From positions 365,153-429,152 of the forward strand of contig NZ_QGGZ01000008.1 in NCBI RefSeq assembly GCF_003148825.1: DNA of 64,000 nt. Direction: 5' to 3'. Positions 9,390 through 17,109 of the stretch are shown piece by piece. Every line of letters begins with the position of its first letter. The stretch's first letter is position 1. The stretch is from Streptomyces sp. CG 926. Its GTDB lineage: Bacteria > Actinomycetota > Actinomycetes > Streptomycetales > Streptomycetaceae. The notes under the pieces are model-generated. The model searched no databases and had not been told where the DNA came from. It saw only the letters and a program-made list of their open reading frames with translations. Both the position numbers and the translations under genes were made by a program.

Positions 9390-9785
9390 ATGCTTTCCCG
9401 CCTCTTCGCCCCCAAGGCGAAGGTCTCCGCCCACTGCGATCTTCCGTGCGGCGTGTACGACCCTGCCCAGGCCCGCATCGAGGCCGAGTCCGTCAAGGCC
9501 GTGCAGGAGAAGTACCAGGCCAACGAAGACGCCGACTTCCGCGCGCGCGCCATCACCATCAAGGAGCAGCGCGCCGAGCTCGCCAAGCACCACGTCTCGG
9601 TGCTGTGGAGCGACTACTTCAAGCCCCCGCACTTCGAGAAGTACCCGCAGCTGCACACCCTGGTCAACGACACCCTGAAGGCCCTCTCGGCCGCCAAGGC
9701 GTCGAACGACCCGGCGACCGGCGCGAAGGCTCTTGAGCTCATCGCCGAGATCGACCGCATCTTCTGGGAGACCAAGGCCGCCTGA
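9390..9785 (+). CDS. sodN: Nickel superoxide dismutase
   Basis: A 131-residue NiSOD precursor, which disproportionates superoxide in the cytoplasm as a hexamer. The 14-residue leader ends before the nickel hook HCDLPCGVYDPAQARIEAES (core HCDLPCGVY); His1, Cys2 and Cys6 of the mature chain are the metal ligands. The rest of the helical bundle is full length. ATG 9390 has an excellent GAGGAGG site. In S. coelicolor nickel and the Nur regulator, partly through a small RNA from sodF, control this gene; the corresponding sites were not identified here. Confidence 0.97.
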   Translation: MLSRLFAPKAKVSAHCDLPCGVYDPAQARIEAESVKAVQEKYQANEDADFRARAITIKEQRAELAKHHVSVLWSDYFKPPHFEKYPQLHTLVNDTLKALSAAKASNDPATGAKALELIAEIDRIFWETKAA

Positions 9786-9830
9786 TCCTGGGTGCCCGAA
9801 GGCTTTCCCCGCGCTCCCTGCCGGAGCGCA

Positions 9831-9875
9831 CACGACACCGGCCCGACCGCTCCGAGCGGCCGGGCCGGTGTCGTG
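9831..9875. terminator. Bidirectional terminator after sodN
   Basis: The arms CACGACACCGGCCCG (9831-9845) and CGGGCCGGTGTCGTG (9861-9875) form a perfect 15-bp stem; the 15 bases between them fold further as CCGCT/AGCGG. It separates the convergent sodN and HD-domain genes and probably serves both. Confidence 0.85.
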
Positions 9876-9892
9876 CGCGGCCCCTTACGGGC

Positions 9893-10471
9893 TCAGGCCT
9901 TCTCGCCGAGGACGGTTCGCAACCAGTCGAGGGGGTCCTGGCCCAGCAGCTCGTCGGCCAGCCGCCGGCCGGTCTCCGTCGTGAGGCGGGCCCTGCTGTT
10001 GTCGATCCACCGCTGGGCGCCGGCGTACCCCTGAGCCCGGTACTCGATGCCCTGGAGCATGCACTCCAGCTTGTCGGCGTCGCGGGCGCACACGGCCTCC
10101 GGGGAGTCCTTGGCCTCGTACTCGGCGACGAGTTCCTGGATCACCGACGCGAGCCCGTCCGGCATGCCGACGGTCTGATCGGCCGTCACCGCGAACGGAT
10201 CGGCGCCGGTCGCGTACTTCTTGCCGAGGTGGTTCACATCCCCTGTGCGGGTCTCCTGGGTGTCGTGCCACACCGCGAGGAAGGCAGCCCGCGCGGGGTC
10301 GGCGCCTTCCAGCTTCGCGATGATCGACGCGATGAGGGAGGTCCGCCAGGAGTGCTCGGCCACGCTCTCGGGATCGTTGACGCCGGCCATCCACCAGCCC
10401 GTGCGGCGCGTGTGCTTGAGCGTCCCCGCCTCGTAGAGGAAGCCGGCCACCGCGGACAGGTCGTCAGCCAC
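9893..10471 (-). CDS. HD-domain phosphohydrolase (YfbR/HDDC2-like nucleotidase)
   Basis: A 192-residue HD-superfamily protein. The metal-binding residues are visible as AEHSWR, the HD pair in VWHDTQET, and a late Asp in RDADKLECM. This pattern fits the YfbR/HDDC2 group of 5'-deoxynucleotidases that dephosphorylate deoxynucleoside monophosphates; substrate here is inferred. Start is GTG 10471 with AAGGAG nine bases upstream. It follows a flavoprotein gene on the same strand by 54 bp and is probably co-transcribed with it. Confidence 0.85.
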   Translation of the reverse strand: MADDLSAVAGFLYEAGTLKHTRRTGWWMAGVNDPESVAEHSWRTSLIASIIAKLEGADPARAAFLAVWHDTQETRTGDVNHLGKKYATGADPFAVTADQTVGMPDGLASVIQELVAEYEAKDSPEAVCARDADKLECMLQGIEYRAQGYAGAQRWIDNSRARLTTETGRRLADELLGQDPLDWLRTVLGEKA

Positions 10472-10525
10472 TGTGTCTCTCCTTCATGCCTCGGTGAGGA
10501 AGCTCCGCAACCTCGCACATTCGCC

Positions 10526-11074
10526 CTATGCCTCCCGCTTCGGAACGAGATCGTCCATCGCGGTCAGAGCCAAGTCCCAGGGATACGCCTCCTTACGGCC
10601 CTGCCCGGGAAGGTTCGGCACGAAGCCGCCCTCGCCGTACAGCACCGTCACTCCCATTTCCCGAAGTTCCCGCACGGACCTCTCGAAGGCCCTGTGCTGT
10701 ACGTAGGCCGCGTTGACGCACGGCATCACGGCCAGCGGGATTCCCTTGCCGATGCCTTCGGCGACCACGCCGACGATGAAGCGGTCGGTGAGGCCCAGGG
10801 CCCAGGCGTTGATGGTGTTGAAGGTGGCCGGGGCGACGAGGACGGCGTCCGCCGCCGGCCACACGTCCGGATCACCCGGCCGTTTGTAGCTGCTGCGGAC
10901 CGGGTGTCCGGTGAGCGCGGCGAGGCCGTCGAGCCCTTCGCCGAGCCAGTCCGCGGCCGTCGGCGTCAATCCGAGACAGACGTCCCACCCGCCGGACTGC
11001 GCGTCCTCGATCACGCGGGCGACATCGAATACAGGCGGAGCGGCTGATCCGAAGAGGTACAAGGTGCGCGTCAT
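10526..11074 (-). CDS. Flavoprotein of the phosphopantothenoylcysteine decarboxylase-like family
   Basis: A 182-residue HFCD-family flavoprotein. The N-terminal TLYLFGSAAPP starts a Rossmann-like FMN site, and VLVAPATFNTINAWALG plus AVMPCVNAAYV match the substrate and FMN loops of PPC decarboxylase relatives. It is too short and lacks the CoaB half, so it is not the housekeeping CoaBC. Such proteins in Streptomyces often sit beside XRE-type regulators, as here (divergent, 99 bp apart). Substrate unknown. Start ATG 11074; a longer N-terminal extension has no family similarity. Confidence 0.82.
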   Translation of the reverse strand: MTRTLYLFGSAAPPVFDVARVIEDAQSGGWDVCLGLTPTAADWLGEGLDGLAALTGHPVRSSYKRPGDPDVWPAADAVLVAPATFNTINAWALGLTDRFIVGVVAEGIGKGIPLAVMPCVNAAYVQHRAFERSVRELREMGVTVLYGEGGFVPNLPGQGRKEAYPWDLALTAMDDLVPKREA

Positions 11075-11173
11075 GGCTCCCAGTTGACCACAGGCTCCGG
11101 CCCCGGATCCCAGGTGGCCCAAGGGCGGAGTGGGTAGTGTCCGGACGACGAGTCAGAAACGGGAGCGTCCGGC

Positions 11174-12355
11174 ATGCCCACTTTCGACGACCATCCAGGA
11201 TCGCGCATTCGCGCTCGGCGGCGGCTGGCCCGCCTCACGCAGAAGCAGCTGGCCGAGCTGCTTCCGTACTCCTACAGCCTGCTGAATCAGGTGGAGTGCG
11301 GCGCCCGACCGGCAACGGGTGCCTTCCTCGCCGCGGTCGCCAGAGCCCTGCGGGTCGATATCGCCGTACTGACAGGACAACCCCACGTCAGCACCATCCA
11401 GCATGATCGCCGAGAAGCGCTCGTGCGGCCCATCCGTGATGCGCTCACTCTCTACGACCTCGGGCATGACCCGGACGTCACCGCACGCCCGGTGGGTGAT
11501 CTCGTCACCGCGGCCGACCGATTGTGTGCGACCGTCCGCGCGACCAAGCTGCGGGAAGCCTCCAGGGCCCTTCCCGGTGTGATCGCCGAGCTGACCTCGA
11601 CCGTGTGGTCCGGTCCGTCCACCGAAGCCTGGAGGGCATTGGCATCGGCCTACCGGAGCGCCCACGACGTCGCCGTCAAGCTGGGGTTCTACGACCTCTC
11701 CACGGTTGCCCTCGACCGCATGGACTGGGCCGCCGAGCGGGCCGCGGACCCGTGCCTTGCTGCCGTGCGGCAGTACAAGCGAGCTCTCGTCCACTCGAAG
11801 AGCGGCGAGTACCGCACGGGCGAGAGGCTGATCGAGGCGGGACTCCGGATCCTGGAACAGGCCGAGGAGGGCCGGGAACGCCTCGCGGTAACCGGGCAAC
11901 TGCATCTCGGTGCCTCCGTCATCGCGGCCCGTGCGGGCGATCGGAATGCCGTGGAACGACACATCACCGAAGCCCGCACATTGGCCAAGCGCACAGGAGA
12001 CGCTTCAGCGGTGCACTGGCTGTCCTTCGGGCCCATGAACGTCGCGGTGCACGCAATGTCGGCACTTACCCAGATGAGGCAGTACGACGACGCACTCACG
12101 GCCGCCCGGAAGATCCGGCCGCCGACGGCCTTCGCAACGAGCCGGCGAGCCCACTTCCTGATCTACCGGGCGCGAGCCGAGATGGAGACGGGGAACGCGA
12201 CGAGAGCCTTGGCCTCGTTGTCCGAAGCTCGCCACGTCGCCCCCGAACAGACCCGCTACCACCCGAGCACCCAGGAGACGATCCAAGGCTTGGTCCACAT
12301 GGCTCGGCGCACCCCGGAGGCCCTCAACCACCTCGCTGCCTGGGTGGAGAAGTAG
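11174..12355 (+). CDS. XRE-family regulator with TPR-like C-terminal domain
   Basis: A 393-residue protein with a Cro/C1-type HTH near the N-terminus (residues about 10-65; RLTQKQLAELLPYSYSLLNQ) and a long helical, TPR-like region that may bind a ligand or peptide. This two-part plan is common among Streptomyces developmental and metabolic regulators. ATG 11174 follows GGGAG. Divergent from the flavoprotein gene and probably regulating it or itself. No pheromone gene was recognised beside it. Confidence 0.85.
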   Translation: MPTFDDHPGSRIRARRRLARLTQKQLAELLPYSYSLLNQVECGARPATGAFLAAVARALRVDIAVLTGQPHVSTIQHDRREALVRPIRDALTLYDLGHDPDVTARPVGDLVTAADRLCATVRATKLREASRALPGVIAELTSTVWSGPSTEAWRALASAYRSAHDVAVKLGFYDLSTVALDRMDWAAERAADPCLAAVRQYKRALVHSKSGEYRTGERLIEAGLRILEQAEEGRERLAVTGQLHLGASVIAARAGDRNAVERHITEARTLAKRTGDASAVHWLSFGPMNVAVHAMSALTQMRQYDDALTAARKIRPPTAFATSRRAHFLIYRARAEMETGNATRALASLSEARHVAPEQTRYHPSTQETIQGLVHMARRTPEALNHLAAWVEK

Positions 12356-12447
12356 AGCGCTCACACGCTCACACGGTTGTGAGCATTCCGTCCCTTGCCA
12401 CTCGCCAGTCTGGTCCCCTCACCCGCTGACGACGGTAGGGAGCCGCC

Positions 12448-12933
12448 GTGTCCTGGAAGAAGACGGCCGACTGGTACGCGCGCTGTCTGCCCGATCCCGC
12501 GGCGGCGCACGCCGCGTGGCGGGAGCACGGGGTCGCCGTACTGCCGCTCGGCGATCGGTTCGAAGCCGTACGGATTCCAGATGCTCTCGCGCACGCGGCG
12601 GTCGAGAGCTCCGAGGACCGTGTCGTGGACCTCTCGCTCACTCTGGCCCTGGAGGGGCCCGTGATCCACGACTCGCGCGGCCGTAACCGCTACGCGCTCG
12701 TCGAGCCGGGTACGGCGGAGGGCTGGCGCCGGCGGCCCCGGAGCGCCGTCGAGTGCCTCGGCCACGGCACCCACCTCGGGGTGCCCGACGTCGGCCGGGA
12801 CCGGGTCGTGCCCGGCCGGCCCCTCTACTGGACCTCGGCCCCCGGCCCGGGGGCCTACTTCTGCCGGGTCGCCGCCGTGCGGCTGCTCGTACGGGTAGGC
12901 GCGGCGCGGCTTGCCGAGGGGGCCGCGACGTGA
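12448..12933 (+). CDS. Conserved hypothetical protein, Prim-Pol-like N-terminal fold suspected
   Basis: A 161-residue protein of a type common in Streptomyces. The pattern AAHAAWREHGVAVLPLGDRF..VRIP is reminiscent of the N-terminal part of bifunctional DNA primase/polymerase domains, but the catalytic acidic triad is not evident, so I do not claim enzyme activity. A later ECLGHGTHLGVPDV block is conserved in relatives as I remember them. GTG start at 12448 with GGGAG upstream. It overlaps the next small gene by 4 bases (GTGA), indicating one transcription unit. Confidence 0.7.
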   Translation: MSWKKTADWYARCLPDPAAAHAAWREHGVAVLPLGDRFEAVRIPDALAHAAVESSEDRVVDLSLTLALEGPVIHDSRGRNRYALVEPGTAEGWRRRPRSAVECLGHGTHLGVPDVGRDRVVPGRPLYWTSAPGPGAYFCRVAAVRLLVRVGAARLAEGAAT

Positions 12934-13220
12934 CGGGCCGCCCCGAGGTCGAGGAGGCTCACGCGCACCCTGGCGGGGCGTGCGCGCGGGCGCACGTGCC
13001 CTGCGCCGGATGCGGCCTGCCCGCCCCGATCGCGATCAAGTACGGCGGTCCCATGGCCGACTGCCGGCCCTGCCGCTATGGATGGAGCGTCCACCACGAC
13101 CCGGTGCGCTGCCGGCAGCGCACCCGTACGGACGAGGCCCTGATCGCACGGATCCGCGAGGTGGCGCCGCTTCTCGTCTCCGCCCGGGCCGTGCTGGACG
13201 GCATCGTCCGCAGGCTCTGA
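12930..13220 (+). CDS. Small zinc-ribbon-like hypothetical protein
   Basis: A 96-residue protein translationally coupled to the gene before it (GTG at 12930 overlaps its stop). Two CxxC pairs, CAGC and CRPC about 20 residues apart, suggest a zinc ribbon; the C-terminal third is helical (TDEALIARIREVAPLLV). It could be a DNA- or protein-binding accessory of the upstream protein. The function is not known. The assignment as a real gene rests on coupling, codon bias and the cysteine pattern. Confidence 0.65.
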   Translation: MTGRPEVEEAHAHPGGACARAHVPCAGCGLPAPIAIKYGGPMADCRPCRYGWSVHHDPVRCRQRTRTDEALIARIREVAPLLVSARAVLDGIVRRL

Positions 13221-13434
13221 GGCGGTCAAGAGCCTGTGTCGGACGGTTCGGTCCGGGCCCTGTGGGCGGACGTGTGGGTAGCCCAACCGGTCCCACCAGC
13301 GCCGGTTGTGCCACCTGCGGGAGTGGGCCGGCGGCAGGCCGGGAGGGAGGTCCTTCACCGGGCCCATGGGGCGGGGAGGGGGCGCCGGAGGCTACGGAAT
13401 TGCCCTCCGGCGGACAGAACCGGCCAGTAACGAG

Positions 13435-13475
13435 CGGGATCCGGGTCCGGCCCGAAGGGCGGGGCCCGGATCCCG
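13435..13475 (-). terminator. Hairpin after the DUF6104 gene
   Basis: CGGGATCCGGGTCC (13435-13448) pairs with GGGCCCGGATCCCG (13462-13475) with one G-U pair and a 13-base loop. It lies just past the stop of the leftward DUF6104 gene. Confidence 0.65.
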
Positions 13476-13480
13476 GGGGG

Positions 13481-13669
13481 TCACTCGTCGTCCGCGTCCT
13501 CGTCGTCGTCCAGCCGCGCCAGCCAGGTGGCCAGGCGTTCCACCGGGACCTCGAAGTCCGGGTTCAGGTCGACGAAGGTGCGCAGCTGCTCGGCGAGCCA
13601 CTCGAAGGTGACCTCCTCCTCGCCGCGCCGCTTCTCCAGCTCCTCGATGCCGCGATCGGTGAAGTACAA
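13481..13669 (-). CDS. DUF6104-family small acidic protein
   Basis: A 62-residue protein with the family core YFTDRGIEELEKRRGEEEV and a very acidic end (LDDDEDADDE). DUF6104 proteins are short, widely conserved in Streptomyces and of unknown function; the shape suggests a helical protein-interaction domain. I start at TTG 13669, seven bases after GGGAG, because the family begins at the Tyr-Phe-Thr-Asp segment; the upstream open frame has no similarity. It is divergent from the trypsin-VMAP gene and close to its promoter. Confidence 0.75.
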   Translation of the reverse strand: MYFTDRGIEELEKRRGEEEVTFEWLAEQLRTFVDLNPDFEVPVERLATWLARLDDDEDADDE

Positions 13670-13798
13670 GTCGGGCTCCCGGCCGTGATGGGGGTGTGCA
13701 GGGGGTGTTTCCCGCCAGGATAATCCGCCTATCGGCGACACCTCCCGCACGCGCCACCCCCGGGTCTAGCCTGGATGCCCAACGAGCGGGGGGTGCGG

Positions 13799-15928
13799 AT
13801 GACGGACGGGCGCACGACAGGGTCCGCGCGCGCCTTCGAGCTTCTGGAGCCCCTCGTCCAGGCGGCGACCGTACGCGTTCACGCCCCGCCGGGCGGGTAT
13901 GAGAACCCTCGCAGTCATCGGACCGGTCCCACGTGGGGGAGCGGCTTCTTCGTCGCCCCCGGCTGGGTCCTGACGTGTGCGCACGTGGTCGGCGAAGGGG
14001 GTGCTGCGGTGCGTCTGACGGGACGCGAGGTCGGCATCACCTTTTCCGCCGGGAGTGTCACCGGCACGGTCACCGGGCGCGTGGAGTGCGTACTGCCCGA
14101 TCGGCTGGAGCAACGGCGGCCCGCCCCGCACGCCCTGTGGGACCTGCCCGACCTCGCGCTGGTCCGGGTCCTGGCTCCCGTCACGCACGCCTGCGTGTGG
14201 TTGACCGACCGCTCCCGCCCCCGCTTCGACGAGGTCGCCTACTTCGGCTGCACCGAGGACCTCGGCGCCCCCGAGATCACCGGCCGCACCACCCGCCTGC
14301 GCGGTACCGCCGGGAACGGCGCGGCCATCCGGCTCGGCGACGACGACGAGATCGAGCCCGGCATGTCCGGCGGGCCCGTGGTGGACCTGGCCCGCGGCGA
14401 GGTCGTCGGCGTGCTCAAGGCCCGGCGCCGGAGCGGCGGCGGCGGCGTCGCCGTCTCCGTCGTGCAGCTGCGCACCCTGCCGATGGCCGCGCGGGGCCAG
14501 GTGGGGCTGTACCGCCGGATCATGCAGGCCCACGACCTGTACCACTACGACCAGCACCTCAGCGATCTCGACAACCGGCGGACCTGGACCGACGTGCACG
14601 GCGAGCTGCCGCCGGAGGAGGGCGACCCGTACGCCGGCCGGGGCCGGCTCACCCCCGGCGAGCGCACCACGCTGTGCGGGCTGCTGGCAGCGCTGCCCCC
14701 GCCGGGCTCCTCCGAGGTCGTACGCGCCCTCGTCGAGGCGGCGCGCGGCGAGGAGCCGGACCCGCTGCCCCCGGCCCCGCTGAGCTGGCGCGACGGACTG
14801 GGGCTGCTGCACGACCCGCCCGGCGGGACGGCGGAGGCCGCGGCCATGCTCCGGTACGCGACGGACGTGAGCGTGGCCGAGTACCGCGAGCCGGCCACAC
14901 CGGGCGCGGACGAGGAGCTGTGGGACTGGGTACGGGCCACGGCCGAGCGGTTGTGGCGGCCGCTGAGGCGCGAGCTCGGCGAGCGCCACGAACGGGGCCT
15001 CGCCGAGCGGGAGCGGCGCCGTCGGGCCTCGGCCGGGCGGGCGGTGTACGAACCGGCGAGGCGGTCCGGCGCTCTGCCGACGGGGGCCTCGGTGCTGCTG
15101 GAGGTGTGGGCGCACGGCTGGGAGGACGTCTACGACTGGCGGGTCTCGGTGCTGGCCGGTCCCGCGCACGCCGGCCGGCTGACGCCGGTGGACTCGGGCG
15201 TACGGGCCACCCTGGCGGGTCTGCCGGAGGCGTTACGGGTGCCGCTCGCCGAGGGCTTCCGGCGCTGCGACACCCACGAGACGGTGGCCCTCCTCGAAGT
15301 GGCGGTGGCCCCCGCGCTGTTCGGGCTGGCGGTGGACGAATGGGTGGTGGTGGGCGGCGTACCGCTCGGCGTCCAGCGGCCGGTGGTCCTGCGCCACCCC
15401 GCCGGGTCGGGCCCGGGCACCGCGCGCCCCGCCGCGCCGAACCCCGGCGGCGCGCGCGAGCACCCCGCCGACCGCGAGGGCACCGAGGGGTCCGCCCGCT
15501 GGGCGCGGGTCCGGACGGGACCGCTGCAGGACGAACGGGCCGACTGCGTGGGGGGCCGCCCGCGCACCCCCGCCACCGAGTGGCTGACGGGACTGCCCGA
15601 CAACACCGTGCCGGTGCACTGCCGGGCCGCCGACCAGGAGCCCACGCTCGGGTCGCTGCACGCGGTACGGGACGCCGGATACGGGGTGGTGGTGACCCGG
15701 CGGCCGCCTCCGGACCCGGCCGTCTCCTGCGCGCCCTTCCACCGCGGGCTGCGGGAGGAGCTGGCCGACGCCGGACGGGCGGAGGTGCTCCCGGAGCGCC
15801 TGCAGCACCTGCGGGGGCGGGCGTACGGGGCGGACCCCGACGCCTACTGGGCGGCCGGGACGGGGCTGGTGTGGGAGGACCCGGCGCGGCCGCTGCCGGA
15901 CGAGGAGCCGCTCCAGGGCGACCTGTGA
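13799..15928 (+). CDS. Trypsin-like serine protease fused to a VMAP C-terminal domain
   Basis: A 709-residue protein. Residues about 15-215 are a trypsin-fold protease with an intact triad: His62 in VLTCAHVVG, Asp118 in LPDLALVRV and Ser190 in EPGMSGGPVVDL. A helical middle (about 240-410) follows, and the C-terminal part (about 425-709; VLLEVWAHGWEDVYDWRVSV to GLVWEDPARPLP, cores only) matches the vWA-MoxR-associated protein C-terminal domain. It is first in an operon with MoxR and vWA genes, the hallmark of VMAP ternary systems, in which VMAP is thought to be the effector or its carrier. No signal peptide, so cytoplasmic. ATG 13799 has a G-rich site; ATG 13775 has none. TAGCCT at 13767 may be the -10 box. 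Confidence 0.85.
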   Translation: MTDGRTTGSARAFELLEPLVQAATVRVHAPPGGYENPRSHRTGPTWGSGFFVAPGWVLTCAHVVGEGGAAVRLTGREVGITFSAGSVTGTVTGRVECVLPDRLEQRRPAPHALWDLPDLALVRVLAPVTHACVWLTDRSRPRFDEVAYFGCTEDLGAPEITGRTTRLRGTAGNGAAIRLGDDDEIEPGMSGGPVVDLARGEVVGVLKARRRSGGGGVAVSVVQLRTLPMAARGQVGLYRRIMQAHDLYHYDQHLSDLDNRRTWTDVHGELPPEEGDPYAGRGRLTPGERTTLCGLLAALPPPGSSEVVRALVEAARGEEPDPLPPAPLSWRDGLGLLHDPPGGTAEAAAMLRYATDVSVAEYREPATPGADEELWDWVRATAERLWRPLRRELGERHERGLAERERRRRASAGRAVYEPARRSGALPTGASVLLEVWAHGWEDVYDWRVSVLAGPAHAGRLTPVDSGVRATLAGLPEALRVPLAEGFRRCDTHETVALLEVAVAPALFGLAVDEWVVVGGVPLGVQRPVVLRHPAGSGPGTARPAAPNPGGAREHPADREGTEGSARWARVRTGPLQDERADCVGGRPRTPATEWLTGLPDNTVPVHCRAADQEPTLGSLHAVRDAGYGVVVTRRPPPDPAVSCAPFHRGLREELADAGRAEVLPERLQHLRGRAYGADPDAYWAAGTGLVWEDPARPLPDEEPLQGDL

Positions 15929-15998
15929 GGTGACCGGTGAGGTGACCGGTGAGGTGACCGGTGACGCGAGCTGTCACGCGAGCTGTGACGCCGGCTGT
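15927..15998. repeat. Six-unit 12-bp tandem repeat between VMAP and MoxR genes
   Basis: Three perfect copies of GAGGTGACCGGT (15927-15962) are followed in register by GACGCGAGCTGT, CACGCGAGCTGT and GACGCCGGCTGT (15963-15998), so the 12-bp phase is kept while sequence drifts. The first unit overlaps the VMAP stop codon. The block lies in the 113-bp spacer before the MoxR ribosome site. It could alter leader length or translation of MoxR. Confidence 0.8.
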
Positions 15999-16041
15999 GA
16001 CGGGTCGGCGCGGACGAGGCGAGGGAGGGAGCAGGAGCACC

Positions 16042-17103
16042 ATGAACGACGAGTGGCTCATTTACCGCGGGGTGGGCGAACCCCACGACGGGATCGACGC
16101 CCTGCCAGACCCGCCGCCCTGGCGGGACTTCGACGGCGGCCCCGTGGCCGAGCCGGACGGCCCGGCCCGGGTCGCCGACGGCAACGTGGCCCGGCGGCTC
16201 GGAGCGCATCGGCAGGCCGCCGAGCTGCACCGGCCGGAACCGGAGGAGCTGGAGGCCATCAACGCGGCCCTGTACCTGCGCCGGCCGCTGCTCGTGACCG
16301 GCTTCCCCGGCACCGGCAAGTCCACCCTCGCGCACGCCGTCGCCCACGAACTGAAGCTGGGGCGGGTGCTGCGCTGGCCGGTCGTGTCCCGGACCGTGCT
16401 CCAGGACGGCCTCTACCGCTACGACGCCTTGGCCCGGCTGCAGGACGTACAGATCGCGGCGAGCAGCGGCAGCGGTACCGGCACCGGCGCCAGTACCGGC
16501 ACCGGCAGTGGCACCGGCGCCGCGGACCCCGCGGTCCCCGGCATCGGGAAGTACATCCGGCTCGGGCCGCTCGGCACCGCCCTGCTGCCGACCGCCCGAC
16601 CCCGCGTCCTGCTCATCGACGAACTCGACAAGAGCGACATCGACCTCCCCAACGACCTGCTGAACGTGCTGGAGGAAGGGGAGTTCGCGCTCCCCGAGCT
16701 GGAACGGGTCGCCGACGTCGAGCCCGAGGTGCAGGTGCTCACCGACGACGGGACCAAGGTCACCGTCCGCGGCGGCCGCGTCCGCTGTCGCGCCTTCCCG
16801 TTCATCATCCTGACCAGCAACGGGGAACGGGACTTCCCCGCCGCCCTGCTACGCCGCTGCATCCAGCTCAAGCTCGGCCAGCCCGGCGAGAAGCGGCTCG
16901 CCACCATGGTCCGCGCCCACCTCGGCGAGGAGGCCGCCCGCCTCGGGGCGGACCTCATCCGGGAGTTCCTCAGCCGCTCCCAGTCCGAACTGGTCGCCGC
17001 CGACCAGCTGCTCAACGCCGTGTACCTGACCCACTACGCCGCCCCGCCCACCCGGGAGGACCTCGCGGACCTGCTCATCCAGCGCCTCGACCGTCCGAGG
17101 TGA
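16042..17103 (+). CDS. MoxR-type AAA+ ATPase of the VMAP system
   Basis: A 353-residue AAA+ ATPase. Walker A is GFPGTGKST (about residue 87) and Walker B VLLIDELDKSDIDLP (about 188), with sensor 1 ILTSNGERDFP and a following arginine-finger region (ALLRRCIQLK). MoxR ATPases act as chaperones that remodel partner vWA proteins, here the product of the next gene. A Gly/Ser/Thr low-complexity insert (GTGTGASTGTGSGTG) at about residues 140-158 is unusual. ATG 16042 follows GGGAGCAGGAG. Six bases separate it from the vWA gene. Confidence 0.9.
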   Translation: MNDEWLIYRGVGEPHDGIDALPDPPPWRDFDGGPVAEPDGPARVADGNVARRLGAHRQAAELHRPEPEELEAINAALYLRRPLLVTGFPGTGKSTLAHAVAHELKLGRVLRWPVVSRTVLQDGLYRYDALARLQDVQIAASSGSGTGTGASTGTGSGTGAADPAVPGIGKYIRLGPLGTALLPTARPRVLLIDELDKSDIDLPNDLLNVLEEGEFALPELERVADVEPEVQVLTDDGTKVTVRGGRVRCRAFPFIILTSNGERDFPAALLRRCIQLKLGQPGEKRLATMVRAHLGEEAARLGADLIREFLSRSQSELVAADQLLNAVYLTHYAAPPTREDLADLLIQRLDRPR

Positions 17104-17109
17104 TCGGCC

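Noticed and set aside
13775..13798. Alternative ATG at 13775 for the trypsin-VMAP gene
   Set aside because: No ribosome site precedes it and a -10-like TAGCCT lies immediately before it, so transcription would start downstream.
15927..15998. Possible CRISPR array
   Set aside because: Units are contiguous 12-bp repeats without spacers and there are no cas genes in the window.
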